From Lachnospiraceae bacterium (GTDB lineage Bacteria; Bacillota_A; Clostridia; Lachnospirales; Lachnospiraceae): a DNA stretch of 64,000 nt. The number at the start of each line of letters is the position of its first letter. Position 1 is the stretch's first letter. The stretch covers positions 1-64,000 of the forward strand of contig JAFQCI010000023.1 in the NCBI GenBank assembly GCA_017416505.1, in the 5' to 3' direction. Positions 35,738-42,774 of this stretch are shown piece after piece. The position numbers were made by a program, and so were the translations under genes. Below the pieces are notes generated by a model. The model was not told where the DNA came from. It did no database searches and saw only the letters and a program-made list of their open reading frames with translations.

Positions 35738-36142
35738 TTAAAAGAAACTGTCCATTAGTTTGTTCATAACTAATTTTTTCAGATACTTGTTATCCTCGTC
35801 ATTGATTTCCACCTCGAATGGGTCATAAAATTCTGTGTGAATTTCGTTTCCCTGCTCGTCCTCAATCCAAAGAATAATAGCAACTGAATAATGAACTTTC
35901 TTGTCTTTGTCATTAATATTCATGTGAAGTGCTACATCTCTAAAAAGTGTGTGTTGTGTAAGGTCAATTTCTGAAAAATTCTTCTTAATCTTTTCGGTAA
36001 AGTGCTTTTCACTGTCCTCATATTCTGTGCGAATTTCCTTTGACATCTTTTCAATAGGCATATACAAGCCAATTATCGTGTCACATAATGCGATTTCATT
36101 AATTGCTACATTGCCGATGTTCTTAAAATTTTTGTTTCTCAT
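35738..36142 (-). CDS. Hypothetical protein, 134 aa
   Basis: Ribosome site AGAAAGGTAGG. No recognised domain; acidic C-terminal half. First of the leftward genes after the tRNA-like element. Confidence 0.5.
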   Translation of the reverse strand: MRNKNFKNIGNVAINEIALCDTIIGLYMPIEKMSKEIRTEYEDSEKHFTEKIKKNFSEIDLTQHTLFRDVALHMNINDKDKKVHYSVAIILWIEDEQGNEIHTEFYDPFEVEINDEDNKYLKKLVMNKLMDSFF

Positions 36143-36210
36143 AGGAATTACCTACCTTTCTTTATCTTTAATATATATTTGATTATCATGGCTATTGTTT
36201 ATCAGCCTAT

Positions 36211-36252
36211 AGGACGTGTAGGGAATCGAACCCTACAAAAACCATTCGTCCT
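36211..36252 (-). ncRNA. tRNA-like minihelix (acceptor stem plus T-arm only)
   Basis: Minus strand: AGGACG, a short A/T-rich linker, a T-arm with stem TAGGG/CCCTA and loop TTCGATT, then CGTCCT pairing with the first six bases and a discriminator-like A. The D-arm and anticodon arm are missing, and CCA is not encoded. It lies six bases after the stop of the 49-residue gene. An acceptor/T-stem is the minimal RNase P substrate, so it may mark an RNA processing site. It may also be a relic of a tRNA attachment site. Confidence 0.55.
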
Positions 36253-36257
36253 TTGAA

Positions 36258-36407
36258 TTAATTACTTGATTTCTTTTTATCCTCATACCATTTTATAGGT
36301 TTCTTTTTAAAGTTAGTTTTTTCCTGATATACCGTGGATTTTCCCACTCTCTGGACTACTCCGTTTTTTGTTTCTACTACAAATTGAATTTGTTGTGTCT
36401 GCTGCAT
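36258..36407 (-). CDS. Micro-protein, 49 aa
   Basis: ATG 36407 with AGGAGGTGGGATATT in front. Sequence starts MQQTQQIQFVVETKNGVVQR and ends with a basic tail (KWYEDKKKSSN). No family recognised. Second gene of the leftward operon. Confidence 0.6.
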   Translation of the reverse strand: MQQTQQIQFVVETKNGVVQRVGKSTVYQEKTNFKKKPIKWYEDKKKSSN

Positions 36408-36432
36408 AATATCCCACCTCCTGAATTTGTAA

Positions 36433-36738
36433 TTAATTGGATTCTTTAACTAATCCGAACAAAAATCTTGTTCCGGCTTTTCCTTCCTTGGTAAACTCTT
36501 TGAAAAGTTTCGGGTGCTTTTCTGCGAATGCCTTTGTATCAAAAAGAGTTCTTCCCTTTGTGGCTTTGTTGCTAAAGTGATAAATGTCAATGTCCATTTC
36601 ATCAACTTTCTTTCGTTCCAGTTCCTTCTTTAACTCTGCTTGAATTTGAGTTTTTTCAAGCTCTCGCTTTTCGATTTCTTCAGTTAATTTCTTGTAACGT
36701 TTGCATTTTTCGATTAATTCTCTTTCTTTGTTAGTCAT
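36433..36738 (-). CDS. Hypothetical coiled-coil protein, 101 aa
   Basis: ATG 36738 after GGAGGTTTTAACC; the frame continues upstream through the operator region, but that part is non-coding. The N-terminal half is a coiled coil, the C-terminal half is KHPKLFKEFTKEGKAGTRF. First gene of the leftward operon, so probably the first lytic gene under repressor control. Confidence 0.6.
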   Translation of the reverse strand: MTNKERELIEKCKRYKKLTEEIEKRELEKTQIQAELKKELERKKVDEMDIDIYHFSNKATKGRTLFDTKAFAEKHPKLFKEFTKEGKAGTRFLFGLVKESN

Positions 36739-36810
36739 GGTTAAAACCTCCCTAAAGTAAATTTGATTTGTTTGTTGTTGTGGTCTGTTTCGTTTGACCT
36801 TGTAATTACT

Positions 36811-36933
36811 ATACACCTTTATTCGTGAATAGTCTATTGGCATTATGCACGATTTTTCGTATATATTTTTATTTATTTTGTACACTGTTATTCGTGTATA
36901 TTTTGATTGACTATACACCTTTTATCGTGTATA
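36811..36933. promoter_or_regulatory. Array of four operators in a divergent control region
   Basis: Four 21-bp sites at 36811-36831, 36845-36865, 36880-36900 and 36913-36933, spaced 33-35 bases apart. Consensus: ATACAC, about eight bases ending ATTC or ATC, then GTGTAT (half-sites are inverted repeats). Leftward (36738) and rightward (36985) genes start on either side. A fifth copy is at the repressor gene. Confidence 0.75.
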
Positions 36934-36984
36934 ATAAACTTATCAAATCAATCAAACATATTAAAAATCAAGGAGGTTTTCACT

Positions 36985-37194
36985 ATGAGAACAACAAGAA
37001 AAGTATTAGAAGCAAAGGTAAACAACTATAACAGTATTTCAAATGTAAAGTTAAAACTTAATGATGATGTTGTTGGAGCAATCAACCTTTATACAGAGGA
37101 CAACAACAGAATCGCAACCGCTACAAATAAAGAAATGCTTATTATATTAGATGCTTTAATTAATATAAAAGCATTGGAGAACTGCAACAGATAA
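36985..37194 (+). CDS. Hypothetical protein, 69 aa (first rightward gene)
   Basis: ATG 36985 after AAGGAGGTTTTCACT; the open frame upstream covers the operators and is not coding. No recognised domain. Followed by a hairpin GGCGGTA/TACCGCC before the next gene. Confidence 0.6.
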   Translation: MRTTRKVLEAKVNNYNSISNVKLKLNDDVVGAINLYTEDNNRIATATNKEMLIILDALINIKALENCNR

Positions 37195-37262
37195 CAACAT
37201 CATAAAAGGCGGTAACTGTAACGGCTACCGCCTACAATATAAATAGAAAGAAGGTTTTTATC

Positions 37263-37766
37263 ATGACATATTTTAATAATGTAAATACACTGGAACAACT
37301 CAGAAAACAATACAAGGAATTACTAAAGAAACATCATCCTGATAATGGTGGAAATGTTTCTGATATGCAAGAAATCAATTTTGAATATGATAAGTTATTC
37401 AAAGTATTAAAAGATAAACACGAGAACAACTCAGCAGATACTAATAATACTAACTTTGATAAAATGAAATATGATTTTGAAGAAGATACAAAGTTAAGGG
37501 AAGTTTTAGAGAAAGTTATTATTTATAATGATATCGTAATAGAAGTTATAGGAAATTGGATATGGATTTCAGGAAATACTTACCAATATAAAGAACAATT
37601 AAAAGAATTTGGTTTTAAATATGCACCTAAAAAACAGTCCTGGTATTTTCATACTGAAGCATTTAGAAAGAAAGGTAGAAGGGCTTTATCAATGGATGAA
37701 ATTAGAAATTATTATGGAAGTACAGAAGTACAGACAGAACAAAGAAAGCAACTGAAACAAGCATAA
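37263..37766 (+). CDS. J-domain protein
   Basis: 167 residues. Residues ~5-50 form a J-domain with the HPD motif in LLKKHHPDNGG, followed by helix IV-like sequence. The rest (residues ~75-150) holds a second small domain (VIEVIGNWIWISGNTY, FKYAPKKQSWYFHTEAFR) common in such mobile-element J proteins. J-domains stimulate DnaK; phages may use them in replication-complex remodelling. Second gene of the rightward operon. Confidence 0.75.
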   Translation: MTYFNNVNTLEQLRKQYKELLKKHHPDNGGNVSDMQEINFEYDKLFKVLKDKHENNSADTNNTNFDKMKYDFEEDTKLREVLEKVIIYNDIVIEVIGNWIWISGNTYQYKEQLKEFGFKYAPKKQSWYFHTEAFRKKGRRALSMDEIRNYYGSTEVQTEQRKQLKQA

Positions 37767-37824
37767 TATAAAAGGGTGTAGGCTCTCAGGCTTGCACACT
37801 ACCACATAGAAAGAAGGTTTTACA

Positions 37825-38010
37825 ATGGCATACATCAGAAAAACAAAAGACGAATATCAATTATATTGTAATTATGGTTATGGTGATGGTTGGGAATATG
37901 TACTTGCAGAAGATACACCACATGAAGCAAGGCAACGCAAAATGGAATATATAGAGAACGCCACACAATATCAATATAAAATCATCAAGAAAAGAGTACC
38001 AAAAGAATAA
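37825..38010 (+). CDS. Hypothetical protein, 61 aa (third rightward gene)
   Basis: Ribosome site AGAAAGAAGGTTTTACA, nearly identical to that of the J-domain gene. Rich in Tyr and charged residues. A strong terminator follows at 38029. Confidence 0.55.
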   Translation: MAYIRKTKDEYQLYCNYGYGDGWEYVLAEDTPHEARQRKMEYIENATQYQYKIIKKRVPKE

Positions 38011-38028
38011 TATAAAAACATTAAAAAC

Positions 38029-38060
38029 GGCTAGAGGTTTACGGACTTCTAGCCTTTTCT
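38029..38060 (+). terminator. Terminator of the rightward operon
   Basis: GGCTAGA.G/C.TCTAGCC stem then TTTTCTTTT. Confidence 0.75.
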
Positions 38061-38692
38061 TTTGGTGTAATCATGGGACTTTTTGCACGTTTTACAGCTT
38101 ATTTTCGGCTTGTTTTTGTGTTAGTGTAATCTTGTTAGGGTAACAAGTTAAAAGATTAAAATAGACCCTATTTTTGATTATATTGTACGATATATACATA
38201 TAAAATAAAGCGGGTATGTTTACATTAAAAAAGGACTGCTTTAGTCTGAAAAAGCCACTATCTATCCTATTCACAAATCAATAATTTATATATATCAACC
38301 GAACTATAAGAGGGGGTATCAAAAACTAAAAAACAACATTGTATTTTCTATAAAGTAAATAGCTGCTTCTTCTTCACACTCACTTTGAAAAGAAAGTCGA
38401 TATTGCACAACAAAAATCAAAAATATATCTCATTCGCACAGGCACATAAAAAATCATCCCGATATTATTTTTTACACTCAAAATTTATCCATTGTCCAAA
38501 AAGCCTGAATTTATTAATATTTTCTGGACTTAAACTCACCTTGTTATTGTTCAAAAGCACTTTTATAAAAACTCATAAAATCCAATAAATTCAAACATTT
38601 TTAGTTATTTACCCATGAAAAAGTGTTATCGAACCACATATCGAAAAAACATTGAAAAATAAAGCATTTGCAAAAATCAAGGTAAAAAAATA
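38061..38692. other. Gene-free stretch
   Basis: About 630 bases without a supported gene. A perfect small palindrome CTTGTTA-GGG-TAACAAG lies near 38126-38142. ATCGAACCACA near 38624 recurs near 27848. Low-complexity AT-rich sequence otherwise. Confidence 0.35.
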
Positions 38693-38717
38693 GGGATTCA
38701 CCAAATTGGCAAATCCC
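38693..38717 (-). terminator. Terminator of the 38.7-40.5-kb operon
   Basis: GGGATT/AATCCC stem extended by CCAA pairing, then ATTTTTTTACC on the minus strand. Confidence 0.55.
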
Positions 38718-38724
38718 ATAATTA

Positions 38725-39396
38725 CTACTTTTTCTTTCTAAATTCAACAGTACCACTTTCAATTTTAATCTTTGCACCATCTGACAATGTTAGATTACTG
38801 AACGATTTATTGCTTTCACTAAAACACTCATATAAATCATCATCCCCATTATTTTCAACATCCACACTCGGAACAATACCAGATACATAAAAAACATCAT
38901 ATGTACCAGCAAGAATGTCATCAGGCACAGTATAGTTTCCAGAAGATAATTGGATGGAATCTGAATAATTTGCAGAACTATTATTGTTTTGACTGCTATT
39001 CTCTCCCTCATTTATAGCTTTCTCTAAATCGGAATCCATTGTAATTGTACCCTGAAGCCAATCAACTAACACACTATATTGGGAATTTTGCTCTGTTAAT
39101 ATATAATTTTCTAAATCTTTTTTTTCAGCATCAGATAATTCATCATAAGCATTTTTAATCTCATCAATTTTGTTAAATGCGTCAATTTGCATTATTACCA
39201 CTTTATACTCTGCATCTCTCTCCTCGTCACTTGAAAGTACCGTATTATTTTCAAGAGATTCTTGATAATCAAGATATTCATCATAAGCGGAAATTGCTTC
39301 ATCTACAATTTCATAATAATCAGATGCTTTCTTTCCGCAACCAGTTAATATAAATATCATCAATACAGACAATCCCACTAGCCTCAAATACTTCAT
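38725..39396 (-). CDS. Lipoprotein, 223 aa
   Basis: Signal peptide with lipobox: LSVLMIFILTGCGKK, so a lipid-anchored surface protein. The N-terminal helical half (residues 25-130) is acidic. The C-terminal half from ~150 contains SGNYTVPDDILAGTYDVFYV, a beta-rich segment seen in small secreted Firmicutes domains. Last of a three-gene operon. An unusual cargo for a phage; could alter the host surface (lysogenic conversion). Ribosome site AGGAGAGTGATAGGTT. Confidence 0.65.
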   Translation of the reverse strand: MKYLRLVGLSVLMIFILTGCGKKASDYYEIVDEAISAYDEYLDYQESLENNTVLSSDEERDAEYKVVIMQIDAFNKIDEIKNAYDELSDAEKKDLENYILTEQNSQYSVLVDWLQGTITMDSDLEKAINEGENSSQNNNSSANYSDSIQLSSGNYTVPDDILAGTYDVFYVSGIVPSVDVENNGDDDLYECFSESNKSFSNLTLSDGAKIKIESGTVEFRKKK

Positions 39397-39402
39397 AACC
39401 TA

Positions 39403-40101
39403 TCACTCTCCTCTTTTAATACATCTTTCAAATACCATCACATCTTCGCACATAGTAGTATTCGTTCCTCCACCTACTCCGCCAACTGCTACACCAATTG
39501 AATTTTTACCACGTTCATTGGAATACATCGTAACTAATCTCCAACCTTGCATTGCATGGCTATCAATAATTTCTTGTATACGTTCCTTATCTGTTGAACC
39601 ATCGGACAGATTAGGAACTACAATGTAATCATATTCATAATATGGATTCTTCTTAATCTGTTCTAAACGTGCATTATATATCTTGGCAATCTCCTGATAT
39701 TCAATAACATCTACCACATTAAAAGCAAATCCACAATCGGAACATATCTCTGTATCATAACTTACATTCTTCTTGCATACCGGACACTTCTTTAATAATC
39801 TGCCATCCTCGCTACTCTCTGGGTCTTTTGCTTTTGCAATCTTATCATCCAGAAACTTTGTAACGACATTGATTGTATCTTGATTATAATTGGATGCTTT
39901 AAGTTGCTGAATCACTTCATCCTTAATCGTCAACAATTCACTTTTTGTTGGATATACCCTCTTCTGATACAACTCATTTATGATTGATGGCATTTTATCA
40001 AAACAATCTGAACATATCACCAAATCATCTGTTCCTAACAATGGGATTCTTACACCAAGTAACCCTATATTCTTGCTACAAGCTATACAGTTCTTTGCCA
40101 T
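39403..40101 (-). CDS. Zinc-ribbon protein with DUF4177-like C-terminus, 232 aa
   Basis: ATG 40101 after GGAGGTGTATTCA. N-terminal DUF4428-like Cys cluster (CIACSKNIGLLGVR, ICSDCF), a middle zinc ribbon CPVCKKNV...CSDCGFAF, and a C-terminal YEYDYIVVPNLSDG...QGWRLVTMYSNE segment typical of DUF4177. Second gene of the operon, probably working with the membrane protein before it. Confidence 0.6.
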   Translation of the reverse strand: MAKNCIACSKNIGLLGVRIPLLGTDDLVICSDCFDKMPSIINELYQKRVYPTKSELLTIKDEVIQQLKASNYNQDTINVVTKFLDDKIAKAKDPESSEDGRLLKKCPVCKKNVSYDTEICSDCGFAFNVVDVIEYQEIAKIYNARLEQIKKNPYYEYDYIVVPNLSDGSTDKERIQEIIDSHAMQGWRLVTMYSNERGKNSIGVAVGGVGGGTNTTMCEDVMVFERCIKRGE

Positions 40102-40113
40102 TGAATACACCTC

Positions 40114-40530
40114 CTACAACATGCCAAGTACACCGATAATTCCTAACACAACACCACATACCAAACCGAAGATAATAAGATTCTTAATGAATCTCAAATC
40201 TCCTGCTATCTGGTGAATATCGTCATATAGCGGCTCATTTTCCTGTGCTGTTAATTTTCGTTGCATTCTTTGCTCCTCTTGACGTTTCTTTTGCTCTATC
40301 TCTTCCACAACTTTTCCGTCCGGAGCATGATTTTCAAAATGTTGTCTTAACTTAGGCTTAGTGGAATCATATACCAATTCATCTAAAGATAGATTACCTT
40401 TTTTGTAGTCTGCAAAGTTGCTATTACAAACACTGCATATATAATAATCTTCTCTATCAATTTCTATCATATCAAAACCAACATCTAAAAATGGTAATTT
40501 CTTTCCACAACAACTACAAATATTTGCCAT
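40114..40530 (-). CDS. Zinc-ribbon membrane protein, 138 aa
   Basis: ATG 40530 after GGAGGACATTGAGC. CSCCGKK...CSVCNSNF ribbon at the N-terminus, a charged helical middle, and one C-terminal membrane helix (NLIIFGLVCGVVLGIIGVL). First gene of a small operon with a sigma-A-like promoter upstream. Confidence 0.6.
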   Translation of the reverse strand: MANICSCCGKKLPFLDVGFDMIEIDREDYYICSVCNSNFADYKKGNLSLDELVYDSTKPKLRQHFENHAPDGKVVEEIEQKKRQEEQRMQRKLTAQENEPLYDDIHQIAGDLRFIKNLIIFGLVCGVVLGIIGVLGML

Positions 40531-40689
40531 GCTCAATGTCCTCCTTTTGTATGTTAAGAGGGGGAGGGGTACACTTTACATATGAAAAAACACCCCCTAT
40601 TATACACATACCCGTCTTAAAATTTACTGTAAATCTTATCGAATACTTCTAATATTGCAGCAGTCGTAAAACTACTCTCTACATGGATA

Positions 40690-40718
40690 ATTATACCAAA
40701 TACTATTATTGCAAGCAA
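40690..40718 (-). promoter_or_regulatory. Promoter of the zinc-ribbon/lipoprotein operon
   Basis: Minus strand TTGCTT, 17-base spacer, TATAAT. Downstream lies a GC-rich AGGGGG/CCCCCT stretch in the leader (around 40555-40600). Confidence 0.5.
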
Positions 40719-40751
40719 TAAATTTTGATAAGTTGTTGGAACGTATGAATG

Positions 40752-40796
40752 GTAAAAAAATAGGCATACCAGATAATTTACTATCTGATATGCCTT
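40752..40796 (-). terminator. Terminator of the 40.8-46-kb leftward transcript
   Basis: AGGCATA.CAGATA/TATCTG.TATGCCT stem (14 bp, one mismatch) then ATTTTTTT on the minus strand. Confidence 0.7.
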
Positions 40797-40801
40797 ATCA
40801 C

Positions 40802-41176
40802 TTAACTAAAATAACTCTTATTCTGTTCTCTACGCACAGTTTCTCTACCTTTATCCAACGCAGTCTTATGTTTGGTCAAAAAATCATTCACTCTATTTTG
40901 TTCCCGATTCTCAACATTTCTAACAATCTGACGAATATTTCTTGACCATTCAGAAGATTCCTTTTCTCTCTGCTTACGTCCCTCTTCTGAATTTTTGTGC
41001 ATAGCAGAAATTCTATCAAGCTGTTTATTTACCTCTTCATTTTCTAAATCTCTGCCCTTAACACAATCTAACAGATTACCATATCTGTCCTGTTCTGTAA
41101 CTCCACCATTAGAAGCCATTTTCTTAGCTTCTCTGTCCATGCTACTTTGTAACATTTTATGTAAAAAATCTGACAT
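40802..41176 (-). CDS. Hypothetical charged protein, 124 aa
   Basis: ATG 41176 after TTGGAGGATTTAACG. Very hydrophilic and helical (NREQNRVNDFLTKHKTALDK). No recognised domain; probably follows the 41.2-kb gene on one transcript. Confidence 0.5.
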   Translation of the reverse strand: MSDFLHKMLQSSMDREAKKMASNGGVTEQDRYGNLLDCVKGRDLENEEVNKQLDRISAMHKNSEEGRKQREKESSEWSRNIRQIVRNVENREQNRVNDFLTKHKTALDKGRETVRREQNKSYFS

Positions 41177-41193
41177 CGTTAAATCCTCCAATC

Positions 41194-41388
41194 TTATTTG
41201 TATAAGCTTCTTTCCGCATCTGCCTGTGTACGAATATAAGCATTTCTTATCTCTGTCTCACCAACATCTTTATTAGTAATTCGTGCAATCGCTTCATTTA
41301 TGGCACACTGTTTATAAATATTATCGTGCTTTTCTTCAGCAGCAACCTCATTTAACATCTGCTGTCTCCATCTTTCATAATCTGTCAT
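41194..41388 (-). CDS. Hypothetical protein, 64 aa
   Basis: Ribosome site GGAGGAATAAACACG. Helical, acidic; no recognised domain. Confidence 0.5.
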   Translation of the reverse strand: MTDYERWRQQMLNEVAAEEKHDNIYKQCAINEAIARITNKDVGETEIRNAYIRTQADAERSLYK

Positions 41389-41408
41389 CGTGTTTATTCC
41401 TCCAATCC

Positions 41409-42617
41409 TTAAAATGGTTTTACTTCATACTGCATAAGTGCATTAAATACCTGTTCAGGCAGATAATTCTTATACTTAATAGCCATCATTACAATGTCTG
41501 CCTTTTTGATAATCTTATACTCATCAAACGCTTCTTCCGGTGTACTCCATTCTGCAAGAGGTACTGGTTCATCATGTCCAAATGGTGTAATTTCTCCATA
41601 ATAAACATTCTTGCTTTCATCAAAGCGTACTCCTAAAGGTAAATCAGCAGCAGTCGTATAATTTGGATTATTATGTTTCTTACTGTTTGACATCATTGTA
41701 TTAATTGTCTGTGGAACAATACAACAAGTCTGTGGAGAATACATCATACTCCCATTTCCAAGAATATCTTTATCAACTGCCATACTTTCACCTTTTACTG
41801 GATAATAATGCTCCAAATACCAGTCCACAAACAACTCTGGATTATCAAGCCATTCCTGACAAATAGTTGCACCTTCGTAGCAATCGTGATAATTTGTATA
41901 TTTGTCTCTCTTATAGCATCGGTTATAAATACCTATGAAAACTGCATAGGCTTTACTTCTTGCCTTATTTGGATATTCGTAATATTCCTGATTGATTTCA
42001 ATATCATCAATGGACTTTCCTTTATACATTAAGTCGTTGTAATCGGCATCAGACAAATAAACCAAATTCTTGTAATAGTAATTCGATTTATTCCCATCCA
42101 AGAACCATATCTTAGTATAGTTATTCGGATTTTTGAGGAACAATTTACCCATCATTTTTTCAGTATAGAAATCATACTTAATTGTACTGCCATCAATATC
42201 AAAACAATTTACTGTATAATGTTTAGCCATCGTATGTACATGAAATTTGAATGGATTTCTCAAATTATTTACCACTCTTCCATAATTGGACATCCAATAA
42301 TTATTAGTTCCTTCAATCGGTACAAATGTTTCAAATACATTTATCAGTTTTACATTGATAGGACTATCATTCTCTGCAATTTCTTCCGCTTCTATAACTT
42401 TAACATTTCCTTTTGAATCCAAATATTTAATCTTTTCAAGAACTACTGGCTTTATCTGCTTATTCTGTTCACAACGCTTGCATACTTCCTTATAAAATTT
42501 AGTACCATTCTTATTAATACTGGTATTCTCAAAATGGCTTAATGGTAATATCTTCCCACATTTGGCACAATATCTGTATTTAGCTGTATCTAATCCTGTT
42601 AAATTCTTTATTTCCAT
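41409..42617 (-). CDS. HNH/NUMOD4-like phage protein, 402 aa
   Basis: N-terminal zinc ribbon (CAKCGKILPLSHF, CKRCEQNK). Then a NUMOD4-like segment (PIEGTNNYWMSNYGRVVNNL) and an HNH-like stretch (KIWFLDGNKSNYYYKNLVYL). The second half is a phage family rich in Cys and Trp (YNRCYKRDK, CYEGATICQEWLDNPELF). These pieces suggest a homing-endonuclease-related DNA-binding protein; the catalytic His is not clear. A terminator-like hairpin immediately precedes it. Confidence 0.5.
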   Translation of the reverse strand: MEIKNLTGLDTAKYRYCAKCGKILPLSHFENTSINKNGTKFYKEVCKRCEQNKQIKPVVLEKIKYLDSKGNVKVIEAEEIAENDSPINVKLINVFETFVPIEGTNNYWMSNYGRVVNNLRNPFKFHVHTMAKHYTVNCFDIDGSTIKYDFYTEKMMGKLFLKNPNNYTKIWFLDGNKSNYYYKNLVYLSDADYNDLMYKGKSIDDIEINQEYYEYPNKARSKAYAVFIGIYNRCYKRDKYTNYHDCYEGATICQEWLDNPELFVDWYLEHYYPVKGESMAVDKDILGNGSMMYSPQTCCIVPQTINTMMSNSKKHNNPNYTTAADLPLGVRFDESKNVYYGEITPFGHDEPVPLAEWSTPEEAFDEYKIIKKADIVMMAIKYKNYLPEQVFNALMQYEVKPF

Positions 42618-42640
42618 ATAATTTAAATCTCCTTATTTTC

Positions 42641-42682
42641 AAGCATAATAAAAGAGACAATACGAATAACTCACACTGTCTC
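42641..42682 (-). terminator. Attenuator-like hairpin in front of the 41.4-kb gene
   Basis: GAGACA/TGTCTC stem then TTTTATTATGC on the minus strand, about 10 bases before the ribosome site. The same GCATAATAAAAGAGA (plus strand) occurs before the tape-measure gene at 5.7 kb. Confidence 0.55.
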
Positions 42683-42713
42683 AATCGTGTTAATTGGTAA
42701 CGAAGGGGTGATA

Positions 42714-42757
42714 GGGGTAGGTATATAACAGAGATATATAAGTTATATACCTACCCC
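42714..42757. repeat. Perfect 16-bp stem-loop after the primase gene
   Basis: GGGGTAGGTATATAAC and its exact complement around a 12-base loop. No T run follows, so it is more likely an RNA stabiliser or protein-binding site than a classical terminator. Confidence 0.65.
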
Positions 42758-42774
42758 TCTTAGGGTGGATTCCC

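Noticed and set aside
40620..40760. Hydrophobic minus frame before the zinc-ribbon operon
   Set aside because: The frame contains the operon's -10 and -35 and has no ribosome site.
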